Below, piece by piece: positions 51,120-60,988 of a stretch of 64,000 bases of DNA. Within the stretch, counting starts at the first letter, position 1, and every line of letters starts with the position of its first letter. The notes under the pieces were generated by a model. It searched no databases. It worked only from the letters and a program-made list of their open reading frames with translations, and had not been told where the DNA came from. This DNA is from Paenibacillus aceris (GTDB taxonomy: Bacteria > Bacillota > Bacilli > Paenibacillales > NBRC-103111): assembly GCF_017874035.1 (NCBI RefSeq), contig NZ_JAGGKV010000001.1, forward strand, positions 682,001 through 746,000, read 5' to 3'. The position numbers and the translations under genes are program-made.

Positions 51120-51692
51120 TTAGTTGTTTATTTGTAATTGTTCAATCAAATCATTCCGTGTCAAAATGGTAAGCGGATAAATTCGTTTTCCTTTTTCAAT
51201 TAAAAACCGAATGGTAGAGTCAAAACCGGCAACTAACGCCTTCTCCAAACTGAACTTGGCTTCTTCGCGGATGAGCTCGACTCCGGGAAATTCACGGCCA
51301 GGCTCCATATAATCCGCTAAGCAGACGATTTTGTCCAGCAAACTCATTCGCTCACGACCTGAGGTATGATACCGGATTGCGTCCAATATCTCCTCATCAT
51401 GAATGCCAAATTGCGACTTAGCAATAAACGCCCCCGCATGCGAATGCCATAGCTCTTTGTCAAAATCTAATAAATCCTGCGGCAGCCCATTCTCGCGAAT
51501 AATCTTAGCTTGCTCCTGCACAGGCCAATACTTGCAATAATCATGTAAAATAGCTGCAAGATCAGCTTTGACAGGATCTCCGCCGAACCGTTCTGCGAGC
51601 ATTACGCTTGTTTCCATGACACCAAGCGTATGGAGCCAGCGTCGCTCAGGCATCTGTTCCTTCACCGCTGCGATAAGCTCCTCACGCTTCAT
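51120..51692 (-). CDS. yqeK: YqeK, HD-domain (bis-5'-nucleosyl)-tetraphosphatase
   Basis: A small HD-domain hydrolase that, in studied members, splits symmetrical dinucleoside tetraphosphates such as Ap4A. The HD motif is LAAILHDYCKY (near residue 50), with RWLHTLGVMETSVMLAERF before it and LWHSHAGAFIAKSQFGIHDE and IRYHTSGRERMSLLDKIVCL after. At 190 residues it is typical. ATG overlaps nadD by 11 bp, with GGAGGTG inside nadD. Confidence 0.93.
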   Translation of the reverse strand: MKREELIAAVKEQMPERRWLHTLGVMETSVMLAERFGGDPVKADLAAILHDYCKYWPVQEQAKIIRENGLPQDLLDFDKELWHSHAGAFIAKSQFGIHDEEILDAIRYHTSGRERMSLLDKIVCLADYMEPGREFPGVELIREEAKFSLEKALVAGFDSTIRFLIEKGKRIYPLTILTRNDLIEQLQINN

Positions 51693-52269
51693 ACAATCGG
51701 TTCACCTCCATGTAACCGTTCACGGCTTCTGGAACGAGGTACCGGACCGATCGCTTCTGTCCACGTTCCTCACGTATCGCCGTTGACGATATTTCAACAA
51801 GCGGCATCGGGACGATCGTTACTCGGTTACGAATATTTTCCGACATATGCGCCATATCCAGTTCATAGCCAGGTCTGGCTAAACCGATAAAACGAATATG
51901 CCGCACGATGTCATCGATGCGATGCCACTGCGGCAAATATTGAACCATATCTGCACCAATAATATAAGCAAATTCAGTAGTGGGATATTCTTTGCGCAGC
52001 AGTTCAATCGTATCGATACTATAAGATACGCCGCCTTTGCTGATTTCGATATCAATCGGACGAAAAAAAGGATTCCCTTCTGCAGCAAGGCAAACCATTT
52101 CCCAGCGCTGCTGCATCGTGGCCTTCGGCGCATTAACCTTATGCGGCGGTACTCCCGCCGGCATGAGCCACACCTCGTCAAGCCCTGCTTCCACCCTCGC
52201 CCGTTCCGCAGCGATCAAATGACCGGTATGAATCGGGTCGAAGGTGCCTCCCATAATTCCGACAAGCAT
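51682..52269 (-). CDS. nadD: nicotinate-nucleotide adenylyltransferase
   Basis: NadD transfers AMP from ATP to nicotinate mononucleotide in NAD synthesis. The nucleotidyltransferase motif is IMGGTFDPIHTGHLIAAERA at the N-terminus; the ISSTAIREE motif is near the C-terminus, and FAYIIGADMVQYLPQWHRID lies between. At 195 residues it is normal. Confidence 0.96.
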   Translation of the reverse strand: MLVGIMGGTFDPIHTGHLIAAERARVEAGLDEVWLMPAGVPPHKVNAPKATMQQRWEMVCLAAEGNPFFRPIDIEISKGGVSYSIDTIELLRKEYPTTEFAYIIGADMVQYLPQWHRIDDIVRHIRFIGLARPGYELDMAHMSENIRNRVTIVPMPLVEISSTAIREERGQKRSVRYLVPEAVNGYMEVNRLYEA

Positions 52270-52281
52270 ACTTCCACCTCG

Positions 52282-52575
52282 TTAGCGCGGCAGTTCAATC
52301 TTCTTCTTGTCACGCGATTCTTTGTAAAGCACGACGATTTTGCCAATTACCTGTACGAGCTCTGCGCCGGATTTCTCGGACAATTCAGTACCTACCTCAT
52401 CACGATCTTCGCCGCTGTTGTTCAATACTGTAATTTTGATCAATTCCCGCACTTCTAGAGCTTCTTGAATATGACGGATTAAATGTTCGTTCACGCCGCC
52501 TTTTCCTACTTGAAAAATCGGATCTACATGGTGCGCAAGTGAGCGCAAATAACGTTTCTGTTTGCCTGATAACAT
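52282..52575 (-). CDS. yhbY: ribosome assembly RNA-binding protein YhbY/YqeI
   Basis: A single CRS1-YhbY (KH-like) domain protein that associates with pre-50S particles. KQKRYLRSLAHHVDPIFQVG at the start is diagnostic, with GGVNEHLIRHIQEALEVREL and IGKIVVLYKESRDKKKIELP after it. ATG at 52575 lies seven bases after GAGGG; 97 residues. Confidence 0.95.
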   Translation of the reverse strand: MLSGKQKRYLRSLAHHVDPIFQVGKGGVNEHLIRHIQEALEVRELIKITVLNNSGEDRDEVGTELSEKSGAELVQVIGKIVVLYKESRDKKKIELPR

Positions 52576-52595
52576 GGATGTCCCTCTATTCATTC

Positions 52596-53456
52596 TTATT
52601 CAGCTAACGACTGTTCTACCACCTGTCTCATCACCGCAACGGGCGCAGGAGTACCAGTCCAATATTCAAAGGCAAAAGCCCCTTGATAAATAAACATACC
52701 GAGTCCGCCATGAATGCGGGCTCCTTTGGCTTCAGCTTCGCGAAGAAACCTGGTAATCCGCGGATTATAGATTAAATCGCTCACGAGATGATGCTCTCTC
52801 AGAAGTTCAACCGGCATCGGCAGCTCCTCCGTGTTAGGATGCATCCCCGCTGAGGTCGTATTCAGTACGAACTGGGCCTCATCCACGACATTCGCAATCT
52901 CATCAAGTCCAAGACCGATTGTCTTCGTGTAAGCACTGATTGTATCAGCAAGCTCTAATGCGCGCTCTTTCGTCCGATTCGCGATGTAAATGCAGCCTGC
53001 TCCTTCTTTGGCGAGTGCATAAGCAACCCCTCTTGCAGCTCCGCCGGCTCCAAGGACAAGAACGCTTTTCCCCTTCAAATCGATGCCGGTTTCTTCTTTG
53101 AGAGAACGAACATAACCAATACCGTCCGTATTGTAGCCGATAAGCTTGCCGGCTTCATTCACGATGGTATTCACCGCGCCAACAACCCGGGCGCCCTCGT
53201 CAATTTCGTCGAGGTACTGCATGACCTCAACTTTATGTGGAATCGTTACATTAACTCCCCTGTAGCCTAATGCCCGTATCCCGCGAACGGCATCGCCGAG
53301 CTCCTCAGGACGAACATGAAAAGCAGCATAAACCGCGTTAATCTCTGATTCCTGAAAAGCGCGATTCAGCATAATGGGAGAACGGGAATGCCGAATCGGA
53401 TCTCCGAAAACCCCATATAGAATCGTATGACTGTCAATCGCCCGGCTCTTCTCCAT
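52596..53456 (-). CDS. aroE: shikimate dehydrogenase
   Basis: AroE reduces 3-dehydroshikimate with NADPH in aromatic amino acid synthesis. GDPIRHSRSPIMLNRAF is the substrate-binding start; VNVTIPHKVEVM carries the catalytic Lys, GAVNTIVNEAGKLIGYNTDG follows, and VLGAGGAARGVAYALA is the NADP site. At 286 residues it is normal. It is part of the yqeG-yqeH-aroE-yqeI-nadD run. Confidence 0.97.
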   Translation of the reverse strand: MEKSRAIDSHTILYGVFGDPIRHSRSPIMLNRAFQESEINAVYAAFHVRPEELGDAVRGIRALGYRGVNVTIPHKVEVMQYLDEIDEGARVVGAVNTIVNEAGKLIGYNTDGIGYVRSLKEETGIDLKGKSVLVLGAGGAARGVAYALAKEGAGCIYIANRTKERALELADTISAYTKTIGLGLDEIANVVDEAQFVLNTTSAGMHPNTEELPMPVELLREHHLVSDLIYNPRITRFLREAEAKGARIHGGLGMFIYQGAFAFEYWTGTPAPVAVMRQVVEQSLAE

Positions 53457-53473
53457 GGTTTGCTCTGGTCCCC

Positions 53474-54589
53474 CTATATCAATGACTCACGTGTGATAAC
53501 CTTGATCCCCCTTGGCGCATGAACGGCAAGCTGTGCTCCGGAAACGCTGTTCACTTTGATCCATCCTAAACCTGAGATAAGCACATCCATTTGTTTCCCC
53601 TTTGGAATGTTAAGCCCATGCTTCACAAGTGGAGGCAGCTCGTCCAAATCTGCTTCGTTCGGAGGGGCCAGCATGACGCCCTTGTGGTTTTCGTACAGAT
53701 CATCAGCCCGCTCCAGCTTGGTGCGATGAATTTGAATCGCATTGGACGTGTAACATGTGAACGACTGATGCTCGCCTTTAATGAAATCAAACCGAGCTAG
53801 CGCACCGAAGAACAACGTTTGTTCTTCATTCAGCTGAAAGACAATCGGTTTGAGCGGCTTATCCGGCATGATGCGCGCCAGATCACGCTTTTTGACAACC
53901 TCGGTTAAACGGTGCAGGTGTACAATTCCCGGTGTATCTACGATAAACCGGCCATCATCGAGCGGGATTTTGACCAAATCCAGCGTCGTGCCCGGGTACT
54001 GGGAAGTCGTCAACTCCGCTTCCAAATCGCTGTAATCGCTGATTAAACGGTTAATAAGCGTCGATTTGCCGACATTTGTAGCACCAACCACATACACATC
54101 CATGTTGCCGCGGTATTCCTGAACAGCCGTAATCACTCGGTCAAAGCCGATGTTTTTCTTGGCGCTGCAGAGGACAATGTCCACAACCTTAAGGTTCGCC
54201 TCTTTGGCTCTGCGCTGCACCCAATTTATAATCTTGTTGGCATTGGTCACTTTCGGCAGCAAATCAATTTTGTTAACGACGAGCAGTACCGGATTCGTAC
54301 CGACAAACCGGCCTAAACTGCTGATCATACTGCCTTCAAAATCAAAAATGTCCACAATTTTCACGACTAGCGCTTTGGTTTGACCGACATGCCCGAGCAA
54401 CTTAAGGAAGTCGTCCTGCTGCAGTGTAATGCTTGAAGATTCGTTGTAATGCTTGATCCGATAGCAGCGTTGACAAATAACCGGTTCCTTTTGCAGCGCT
54501 TCTGCCGGAATAAATCCGAGCTTGCTTTTGTCTTCTGTTTGCAGCAAAACGCCGCATCCCGCACAATGATTAATCGTTTCTGTACTCAT
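53474..54589 (-). CDS. yqeH: ribosome biogenesis GTPase YqeH
   Basis: A circularly permuted GTPase required for 30S assembly. An N-terminal zinc finger (CAGCGVLLQ ... CQRCYRIKHY) precedes the G4 NKIDLLPK, then G1 VVGATNVGKSTLIN and G3 DTPGIVH. ATG at 54589 follows AGGAGG; a longer frame to 54625 has no ribosome site. At 371 residues it is normal. Confidence 0.96.
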   Translation of the reverse strand: MSTETINHCAGCGVLLQTEDKSKLGFIPAEALQKEPVICQRCYRIKHYNESSSITLQQDDFLKLLGHVGQTKALVVKIVDIFDFEGSMISSLGRFVGTNPVLLVVNKIDLLPKVTNANKIINWVQRRAKEANLKVVDIVLCSAKKNIGFDRVITAVQEYRGNMDVYVVGATNVGKSTLINRLISDYSDLEAELTTSQYPGTTLDLVKIPLDDGRFIVDTPGIVHLHRLTEVVKKRDLARIMPDKPLKPIVFQLNEEQTLFFGALARFDFIKGEHQSFTCYTSNAIQIHRTKLERADDLYENHKGVMLAPPNEADLDELPPLVKHGLNIPKGKQMDVLISGLGWIKVNSVSGAQLAVHAPRGIKVITRESLI

Positions 54590-54597
54590 GAAACCTC

Positions 54598-55092
54598 CTA
54601 ATTCTTCATCCTGGCATTTGCCCATTTCTCAATCCGCCGGTTAATTCGCGTGAAAAAACCTTCGTCATTGATAGAAATCGGATTTACCAGAATCGTGTAA
54701 AGCCCCATTCGATTGCCGCCAAGCACATCTGTCAACATTTGATCGCCTATGACCGCTGTTTGTCTCGCATTCGTACCAAGCAGCTTCATGGCTCTGTTAA
54801 ATGAAACGTTCGATGGTTTCCTGGCACGGTGGATGAATGGTATGCCTAGCGGCTCAGCAAAGGCAGATACGCGCCCATGATTGTTGTTGGACACAATGAC
54901 GACCTTGAAACCCATCTTCTGCAAACGGTTCAACCACTCTATTAACTCAGGAGTCGCATGCGGATCGCGCGCACCCACGAGCGTGTTATCGAGATCAGTA
55001 ATGATACCTCGAACGCCAAAATCCCACAAATGATTGGCATCAATATCATAGATTGTATGTACGGACTGTCTGGGTACAAGCTTTTTCAACAA
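54598..55092 (-). CDS. yqeG: YqeG family HAD-type phosphatase
   Basis: A HAD IIIA phosphatase; relatives include yeast Gep4 (phosphatidylglycerophosphatase). The HAD motifs are GIITDLDNTLVGARD, VVIVSNNNHGRV (Ser/Thr motif) and AVIGDQMLTDVLGGNRMG (acidic motif). The start is TTG at 55092, six bases after GGAGGG, giving the familiar LLKKLVP N-terminus and 164 residues; longer in-frame starts lack a ribosome site. It is the first gene of the yqeG-yqeM run. Confidence 0.92.
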   Translation of the reverse strand: MLKKLVPRQSVHTIYDIDANHLWDFGVRGIITDLDNTLVGARDPHATPELIEWLNRLQKMGFKVVIVSNNNHGRVSAFAEPLGIPFIHRARKPSNVSFNRAMKLLGTNARQTAVIGDQMLTDVLGGNRMGLYTILVNPISINDEGFFTRINRRIEKWANARMKN

Positions 55093-55183
55093 ACCATTTC
55101 CCTCCAACTGCTTCCTCGACATATACGAGAAACTATACCATAGTGACCCGTTTGTTGCAAAAAGAAAAGAACATATTTTCCCA

Positions 55184-55960
55184 CTATGCACGGGCTGGAA
55201 GCGGCAGCCAGTTCAGAACATTTTGAATTTTGTTGTCCCAATAGCCCCACTCATGTTCACCAGGCTCCTCCTCATAGGTTAAACCGAGCCCCAATTCCCG
55301 GCAATGATTGCGGAACCGAATATTATCTTCATATAAGAAATCCTCCGTTCCGCAGCACTGGTAGAGACTAGGTTTCGGCCCTTTGCTTAAGGTCAATTGT
55401 TCCGCCAGGTAAAACAAATCATTCCCGCTTCCTTGGATCTTCGTCACATCGCCATAAATCAACTTGAAATCATCCGGGAAGTTTAACGCTCTATGTGAGA
55501 TATCAACGGCTCCCGATAAACTGGCTGCAGCAGCGAACCGGTCTGGATGTGTAAGCGCCAGTTTCATGGCGCCATATCCGCCCATCGACAAGCCCGCCAC
55601 ATAATTCAATTCTCTCTCTTCTGCCAGCGGAAAAAAGGATCTTGCTAAGGCCGGAAGTTCTTCGCTTATAAATTCCCAATATTTCGGACCTGCTGCCATA
55701 TCCGTATAAAAGCTGCGATTAACGGCCGGCATCACGACAGCAATCCCTAATTTGGCTGCATAGCGCTCAATGGAGGTTCTCCGCATCCATATCGTATGAT
55801 CGTCCGACAAACCGTGTAATAAGTACAGTGTCGGATACTTTTTGCCATAGCTTGCCGAGGACATCCCGATCTGATTTTGAGCTGCTTGCGGCAAAATAAC
55901 ATACATGGAAGCTGAAACACCAAGGGAATCTGAATAAAAGTGACAATCCATAAATGCCAT
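55184..55960 (-). CDS. alpha/beta-hydrolase-fold esterase (tributyrin-esterase / esterase D-like)
   Basis: A cytoplasmic serine esterase of the putative-esterase family that includes EstA and S-formylglutathione hydrolase-like proteins. [20 protein letters not shown] has the oxyanion region, [16 protein letters not shown] the nucleophile elbow, and the acid and histidine lie in [10 protein letters not shown] and [12 protein letters not shown]. At 258 residues with no signal peptide it is typical of the family. Its true substrate is unknown. It has its own GAGAGGAG ribosome site. Confidence 0.88.
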   Translation of the reverse strand: MAFMDCHFYSDSLGVSASMYVILPQAAQNQIGMSSASYGKKYPTLYLLHGLSDDHTIWMRRTSIERYAAKLGIAVVMPAVNRSFYTDMAAGPKYWEFISEELPALARSFFPLAEERELNYVAGLSMGGYGAMKLALTHPDRFAAAASLSGAVDISHRALNFPDDFKLIYGDVTKIQGSGNDLFYLAEQLTLSKGPKPSLYQCCGTEDFLYEDNIRFRNHCRELGLGLTYEEEPGEHEWGYWDNKIQNVLNWLPLPARA

Positions 55961-55982
55961 GTAAAAACGCTCCTCTCATTAT

Positions 55983-56017
55983 GAAAGCCACCCTCCCTTG
56001 AGGGTGAGTGGCTTTCA
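55983..56017 (-). terminator. hairpin, probable terminator after the transglutaminase gene
   Basis: TGAAAGCCAC and GTGGCTTTCA with a CCCT/AGGG core form a long stem. The T run is weak, so the terminator call is moderate. Confidence 0.55.
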
Positions 56018-56021
56018 GTAC

Positions 56022-58253
56022 CTATTTCATTTGTTCTTTCAATTTGGTAATAGATTGACTCACGGTTTGATAGTCAGCTTCAGATGATACGGTCTGGCTG
56101 TATTTCGCTCTTTCGAACAACTCAAGCACCGTTTCCAGATCATTTTTCATCCACTTGCTCTGTTTTGACCATCGGGCTGTTGCTTCACGCATCGTTTCAT
56201 GCTCTAGTCTTGTATAACCTTTGCGTCGGCTCATGCGCAGCAGTTTCTCGAATTCAACGATAATTTTCTGATTAAAATTAACGGCTTTGAGCTGTTTCCT
56301 GCGCATACGCCATGCTCGAGGATAAGCGCCTTTGAAGAAGAATACGACCCCAGCAGCTAGCACAGCAGCGATTCCGATACCGCTCAGCGTCAACCAAAGC
56401 CATGTAAAACTTGGAGCTTGCTCCGTTTCTGCAGGCGCTGTAACAGGTTCGCTCTCCGTGGAAGGTTCAACTGGCGGTGGCGTTTGCTCCGGAAAAACAT
56501 TCGGAAGCGCGAAACCTGCAGTAGGTTCAAAGGCGATCCAGCCGAAGCCTTCAAAATACACTTCAACCCAGGAATGGGCGTCCGAGTTCCGGATCGTGTA
56601 GGTGCCGGCAGCATCTTTATCCACGTCTTCTCCCAATTGTCCCAAAATACCGAAATCCCTCCCCTGATCAGGGACGGGTGAAACTCCTGAAGAGTAGCCT
56701 TTCACCCAGCGGGTCGGCAGTCCGATCGAACGGGCAAGCACGGCCATTGACGTTGAATAGTAATCGCAGTATCCCTGTTTGATCTCGAACAAGAACCGGT
56801 CTACAAAATCCTTGCTCTTGCCTTTACTTTCGTCCGGCGTGTTCGTATAAGGGAAATGCGTTGATAAATAAGCCTCGATCAGTTTGGCTTTATCATAAGA
56901 ATTTGTACCTGTTTTGGTAATGTCGAGGGCAAGCTGCTTGACGCGCTCCGGGAGATCCGCAGGCACTTGCAGATACTCAGCCCATTCGGGCTTATTCGTA
57001 TAATCAATATTGACTTCACGCAATTGCGCTACATCCAGAATTGGCTCCTGTGTAATAATGGCATACTCTTTGGGATAATTCGTTTTGCCTACATAGCGCA
57101 GTTCGGATTGCCTTGGCGACCATAGAATGCGCTGGAACGGATTCTCGCCTTCGTTCACTTCCACTAGACGTTGGATAGCGTAGCCCCCGAAGAGAACCGG
57201 AAAGACGTCTTCTCTTTGCATCACAACGGTTTGCGTGACCTCTTGCGTTTTCAAGAGAGACAGGTCAAACCTTGGATCAAGCGGCAGGGGATTTAAGTTG
57301 ACCCGATTCATCGGCAGCTTCTTCTCTGTCGAACTAGGCTCCCACCCTTTTCCATTATATTGCGCTCTCGTTTCCCCACGGAAATAGGTTCGTTTACTTG
57401 TTTCAACTGTCATGACCGGTGTGTAGTCAAATTGAAATCCGCCGCCAAGATGGCTATCATCCCTGCTGTAGCCAGAGGAGGAATCGGCCGTAGAAGCCGT
57501 CACACTGACTCCTTTTCCTAATAAAGGAACGGATTCACCACGACTCACCTTATAGGCCGTATATGGATCGGTTAGTACCGGATCAACCGTAGGTGCCAAT
57601 AGCCCAACAAGGGTAATAAGGCCCACTATCAACCCGATTGGAACCAGAATAGAAGAAGGATAGTCGGTAATTGTCTCCCAAATTACAGGAGCCCGCTTCT
57701 TCAGTTTGACGAAGTGGCGAACCATCAGCAGCGAAAAACAGCAGAAGATGACCATCGCTACTTGCGGCCACAAAAAGATCGTACTGAAGGAATCTCGAAT
57801 AGCAAAAAATAAAATACTGACTGCCATGAGAACAAACACACGCAGCCTGGAATTCACCGACCACATGGCAAACAGATAAGTGAGCCACGCAATAAGGCTA
57901 AACCAAATATATGGTTCTAACTGGCCCGCATTCAACGCGACCCATCTTAGAGCACTTTTCCAAGTCGTCACCTGCACAGCGACATAATGATAACCCATGC
58001 CCAGCAGGTGAAGGCCGATAATCAGCACAAATTGAATCGAGACGCGCCACACACGGCGAAGGTGAGGAATCAGATAGGTGGCAGCCACAAGGCTAAGCGT
58101 CCCAGTGACAAAGGCCACCGTTTCGGGAAGCCATAAGCCATCTTCCTTCATGATCCAAATAACAAACTGATACAGGTAAATCCCTGTAAGAATCGCATTA
58201 ATGCGTTGTTCCCAATCGGTTAAAAGCATTCCTTTCCAGAACGAGCTACGCAT
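56022..58253 (-). CDS. transglutaminase-like membrane protein (TgpA-like, YebA-type)
   Basis: About seven N-terminal membrane helices (residues 8-240), a long extracellular region with a transglutaminase-like domain, and one C-terminal helix (near 635) followed by a cytoplasmic DUF4129-like tail. The catalytic triad appears as QGYCDYYSTSMAVLARSIG (Cys), DAHSWVEVYFEGFGWIAFEP (His, Asp). ATG at 58253 overlaps the DUF58 gene by 8 bp with GGAGGGG inside it. The MoxR-DUF58-transglutaminase order is a widespread conserved operon. The substrate is unknown; relation to wall or peptide processing is inferred. Confidence 0.9.
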   Translation of the reverse strand: MRSSFWKGMLLTDWEQRINAILTGIYLYQFVIWIMKEDGLWLPETVAFVTGTLSLVAATYLIPHLRRVWRVSIQFVLIIGLHLLGMGYHYVAVQVTTWKSALRWVALNAGQLEPYIWFSLIAWLTYLFAMWSVNSRLRVFVLMAVSILFFAIRDSFSTIFLWPQVAMVIFCCFSLLMVRHFVKLKKRAPVIWETITDYPSSILVPIGLIVGLITLVGLLAPTVDPVLTDPYTAYKVSRGESVPLLGKGVSVTASTADSSSGYSRDDSHLGGGFQFDYTPVMTVETSKRTYFRGETRAQYNGKGWEPSSTEKKLPMNRVNLNPLPLDPRFDLSLLKTQEVTQTVVMQREDVFPVLFGGYAIQRLVEVNEGENPFQRILWSPRQSELRYVGKTNYPKEYAIITQEPILDVAQLREVNIDYTNKPEWAEYLQVPADLPERVKQLALDITKTGTNSYDKAKLIEAYLSTHFPYTNTPDESKGKSKDFVDRFLFEIKQGYCDYYSTSMAVLARSIGLPTRWVKGYSSGVSPVPDQGRDFGILGQLGEDVDKDAAGTYTIRNSDAHSWVEVYFEGFGWIAFEPTAGFALPNVFPEQTPPPVEPSTESEPVTAPAETEQAPSFTWLWLTLSGIGIAAVLAAGVVFFFKGAYPRAWRMRRKQLKAVNFNQKIIVEFEKLLRMSRRKGYTRLEHETMREATARWSKQSKWMKNDLETVLELFERAKYSQTVSSEADYQTVSQSITKLKEQMK

Positions 58254-59532
58254 ACCGTTTCGCCCCTCCCAACAGGTTAGGCAAGTTCGATAATTGACTG
58301 ACCTCATACCCCATATAGCCTTGTGAGCGAATTGCTTTCACCCAGTCGTCCTTTGCGCTTTCATGCTCCATACCTTGCAGCTTGAGCGCATGGGATGAAT
58401 CGGCATGAACCCATATATGGCAAGGATTCATTTGGAGATGCTCCAATTGTGTCAGCACCTGCATCATCACGGAGCCCTTTTGAGGTGAAATTAGGACAAA
58501 AAAGCATCCCGCAGGCAAATCCCGTGAATGTTCCTTTAATATTTGCTGCAGCGAGTGAAAGCCATCCGCCTCTACGCCGACCAAATGTTTTAAAATATGC
58601 TTGTGATGATTCTGGCTTTGCTTTGGTTCAAAATAGGTAGATTCTTTGCCGATCGAAAGTAGTCCCAGCGCTAAATCGCGGCCCGCTCCATAGCGGAACA
58701 AAGATGCCGCTACAGATACGGCTAGCTCAAATTCAGCAGCGTCACCATAGGCACGAGCCGTCCTGTCTAATAAGACAATCGTTTTGGGCAATGACTCCCG
58801 CTCGAACTCTTTCGACTTCCAAGTACCTGTCTTCGCCGTTGCATTCCAGTGAATACGGGATAAGCGGTCACCATAAATATACTCGCGGACACCGTTAATT
58901 TGCGTCGTCTCCCGGTGTGCCCTTGTCGTCGTTGAATGATGCTGCATGCCTTTGAGCATTTGGTGGAACTGTGCCCATTCCCGGATCGCTACCGTTTGCG
59001 GATAAACCGTAATCGACTGCTGCAGCTCCAAACGTCCTTTGTGCTGGAAGAAGCCGAAAATATCCTCGGTCAAGCACTCCGTTTCGCCGAACCGGTAATA
59101 GCCCCTTCGCAGTGGAGGCGTGGTGTACAGCAGCTCCCCTCTCCGCTTCCAGTCTGGGATCAGCGAGCCTTCAAAGACGGTTTCTTCGCCGCTTTGACGA
59201 ATGAATTGATCCTTAATGATCAGATAAGGAATCGGCCAGAAGCCTGGAATTTGTACGCCGATACCGATTTGCAGCGATTGCCCCGCCTCAAGTTGGGCGT
59301 CCTGCGCTGTAACGGACAGCTTGCGCGTTCCTTGAGCGCGCTTGATACCGCTCCAATTGCCGGAGAGCAAGTAAACCGACAAAAGGGTGATGATGATAAA
59401 AAGCATGGAGGCCAGCTTCCCTCCTTGAAACAGCAGGAAGAATAAGCTAGCCGTGAAGCATGCAATCAGAAGCCATAAAGGTGCCGGAAACCGGGGACGT
59501 TCCCCGAATCGCTTGAATACCGGTCGATTCAT
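58246..59532 (-). CDS. DUF58 domain-containing protein (YeaD-like)
   Basis: Two N-terminal membrane helices (about residues 18-55) are followed by the DUF58/von Willebrand-like domain with VREYIYGDRLSRIHWNATAK and TIVLLDRTARAYGDAAEFEL (MIDAS-like Asp). ATG at 59532 follows GGAGAAGTG; 428 residues. It lies four bases after the MoxR stop. Proteins of this type are thought to work with MoxR ATPases as chaperone-like complexes. Confidence 0.9.
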   Translation of the reverse strand: MNRPVFKRFGERPRFPAPLWLLIACFTASLFFLLFQGGKLASMLFIIITLLSVYLLSGNWSGIKRAQGTRKLSVTAQDAQLEAGQSLQIGIGVQIPGFWPIPYLIIKDQFIRQSGEETVFEGSLIPDWKRRGELLYTTPPLRRGYYRFGETECLTEDIFGFFQHKGRLELQQSITVYPQTVAIREWAQFHQMLKGMQHHSTTTRAHRETTQINGVREYIYGDRLSRIHWNATAKTGTWKSKEFERESLPKTIVLLDRTARAYGDAAEFELAVSVAASLFRYGAGRDLALGLLSIGKESTYFEPKQSQNHHKHILKHLVGVEADGFHSLQQILKEHSRDLPAGCFFVLISPQKGSVMMQVLTQLEHLQMNPCHIWVHADSSHALKLQGMEHESAKDDWVKAIRSQGYMGYEVSQLSNLPNLLGGAKRYA

Positions 59533-59536
59533 AGGC

Positions 59537-60496
59537 TCACTTCTCCAATCGAACCGGCACGCGAACCTGCTCGAAAATCGCGCCGAGAACGGATGTAACT
59601 GTTGCCCCATCCATGCGCGCTTCGGAATGAAGAATCATCCGGTGACCGAGTACGTATGGCGCAAGGTACTTAATGTCATCAGGGATGACATAGTCTCTGC
59701 CCTTCAGGAAGGCAAACGCTTTGGAAGCAAGCACAAGCGATAGCGTAGCCCGCGGGCTTGCCCCCAGAAATACAGCCTGATGTTCGCGCGTTTTTCTGGT
59801 AATGTTGACTAAATATTCCACTACAGCGTCATCCATATGAACTTTCCGAGCCTGCTCCTGCGCCTCCAATACTTCGGAAGTATCCATCACGGCATGTAAG
59901 GCTTCCATCGGATGAGATTTGCTTTGGGAGACAATCATTTGCTTCTCGGCCGCTTCACTTGGGTAGCCTAAGCTAAGTTTGATCATAAACCGGTCGAGCT
60001 GCGCCTCCGGCAGTATGTAGGTGCCTTCGAAATCAATCGGATTTTGAGTGGCCAGCATGAGGAAAGGAGAAGGCAGTTCATGAATATCGCCGTCCACCGT
60101 AATATGCTGCTCTTCCATAGCTTCCAGCAAAGCCGACTGTGTTTTGGTCGTTGCGCGATTGATTTCATCTACAAGTAATATATTCGTCATAATAGGACCG
60201 GAACGAAACAGAAATTTTTCTTCTTTGGGATGATATATGGAAACACCTGTAATATCGGAAGGTAACAAATCGGGATTGCACTGAATACGGCGGAATTGGC
60301 CATCTATTGAACGAGCGAGGGCTTTGATCAGCACCGTCTTGCCTGTACCAGGTACATCTTCAAGCAAAACATGTCCGCCGGCCAGCATTGCAGTAACCAG
60401 TAATTCAATTTCAGCGCTCTTGCCGAGAATGCATGATTCTAAATTCGTTTTCAGCCTAGTTAAAACTTCAACATGATGTTGGGTGGCAGTTTCCAT
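59537..60496 (-). CDS. MoxR family AAA ATPase (YeaC-like)
   Basis: AAA+ ATPase of the MoxR group. Walker A is EDVPGTGKTVLIKALA (near residue 40), Walker B ILLVDEINRATTKTQSALLE, sensor 1 MLATQNPIDFEGTYILPEAQ, and the arginine-containing FLGASPRATLSLVLASKAFA. At 319 residues it is normal. It is the first gene of the three-gene operon and has a strong AGGAGG site. Confidence 0.93.
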   Translation of the reverse strand: METATQHHVEVLTRLKTNLESCILGKSAEIELLVTAMLAGGHVLLEDVPGTGKTVLIKALARSIDGQFRRIQCNPDLLPSDITGVSIYHPKEEKFLFRSGPIMTNILLVDEINRATTKTQSALLEAMEEQHITVDGDIHELPSPFLMLATQNPIDFEGTYILPEAQLDRFMIKLSLGYPSEAAEKQMIVSQSKSHPMEALHAVMDTSEVLEAQEQARKVHMDDAVVEYLVNITRKTREHQAVFLGASPRATLSLVLASKAFAFLKGRDYVIPDDIKYLAPYVLGHRMILHSEARMDGATVTSVLGAIFEQVRVPVRLEK

Positions 60497-60842
60497 GTCT
60501 TAATCCTCCTTAGAGTTTTCGTAAGCAACTGCTGAGTTTCGTAAACGTTGGTGAGCTGGAAAGCCTCATCTTATCGCTGCCATTAGGCAAAAAAGCGCCC
60601 AATATGACCATAATCTTTAAAATAGAGAGAAAAAGTGCGTAAATCCAGTTTACAGTAAAGTTTTTCTTCCGTATACTTGTAATTCCTCTAAATTTATTTG
60701 TTAAAATTAACCATGTAAATTTATTGGTGTTGAAGGGATTTCGAGGGAAGTAGGAATGATCGATGAGGGCGGCAGATTGCCGCAAGTGCCGCACAAATAA
60801 GGGGATGCTTCTGCCTCCGAACGAGAATATCGCCTCCTGGAG

Positions 60843-60861
60843 GGAACTCTGATCCGTTATT
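60843..60861 (+). repeat. single copy of the GGAACT...TATT repeat
   Basis: GGAACTCTGATCCGTTATT, 19 bp, differing from the copy at 4971-4989 at three central bases. It lies in the 60497-60988 spacer, where I found no credible gene: a minus-strand frame at 60721-60924 has no ribosome site and no family features. Confidence 0.55.
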
Positions 60862-60904
60862 TTGCTGGTTTTGTTCATGCGGATCGCCGGCCGTCAGCAC
60901 CAAA

Positions 60905-60947
60905 AACAAAGGAGTTAAGCACATACAAGCTGCTTAACTCCTTTGTT
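60905..60947. terminator. bidirectional terminator with perfect 17-bp stem, after spoVAEb
   Basis: AACAAAGGAGTTAAGCA, a nine-base loop and TGCTTAACTCCTTTGTT, with ATTTTTC on the right and a run of A on the left (TTTTTG on the minus strand). It should end the spoVA transcript. Confidence 0.9.
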
Positions 60948-60988
60948 ATTTTTCACTTATGGGACAGCCCCATGTGCTGAGCTATAAT

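Noticed and set aside
60510..60924. Two minus-strand frames of 122 and 67 residues
   Set aside because: They overlap one another in different frames, lack ribosome sites and contain the dispersed repeat and part of a terminator; treated as non-coding.
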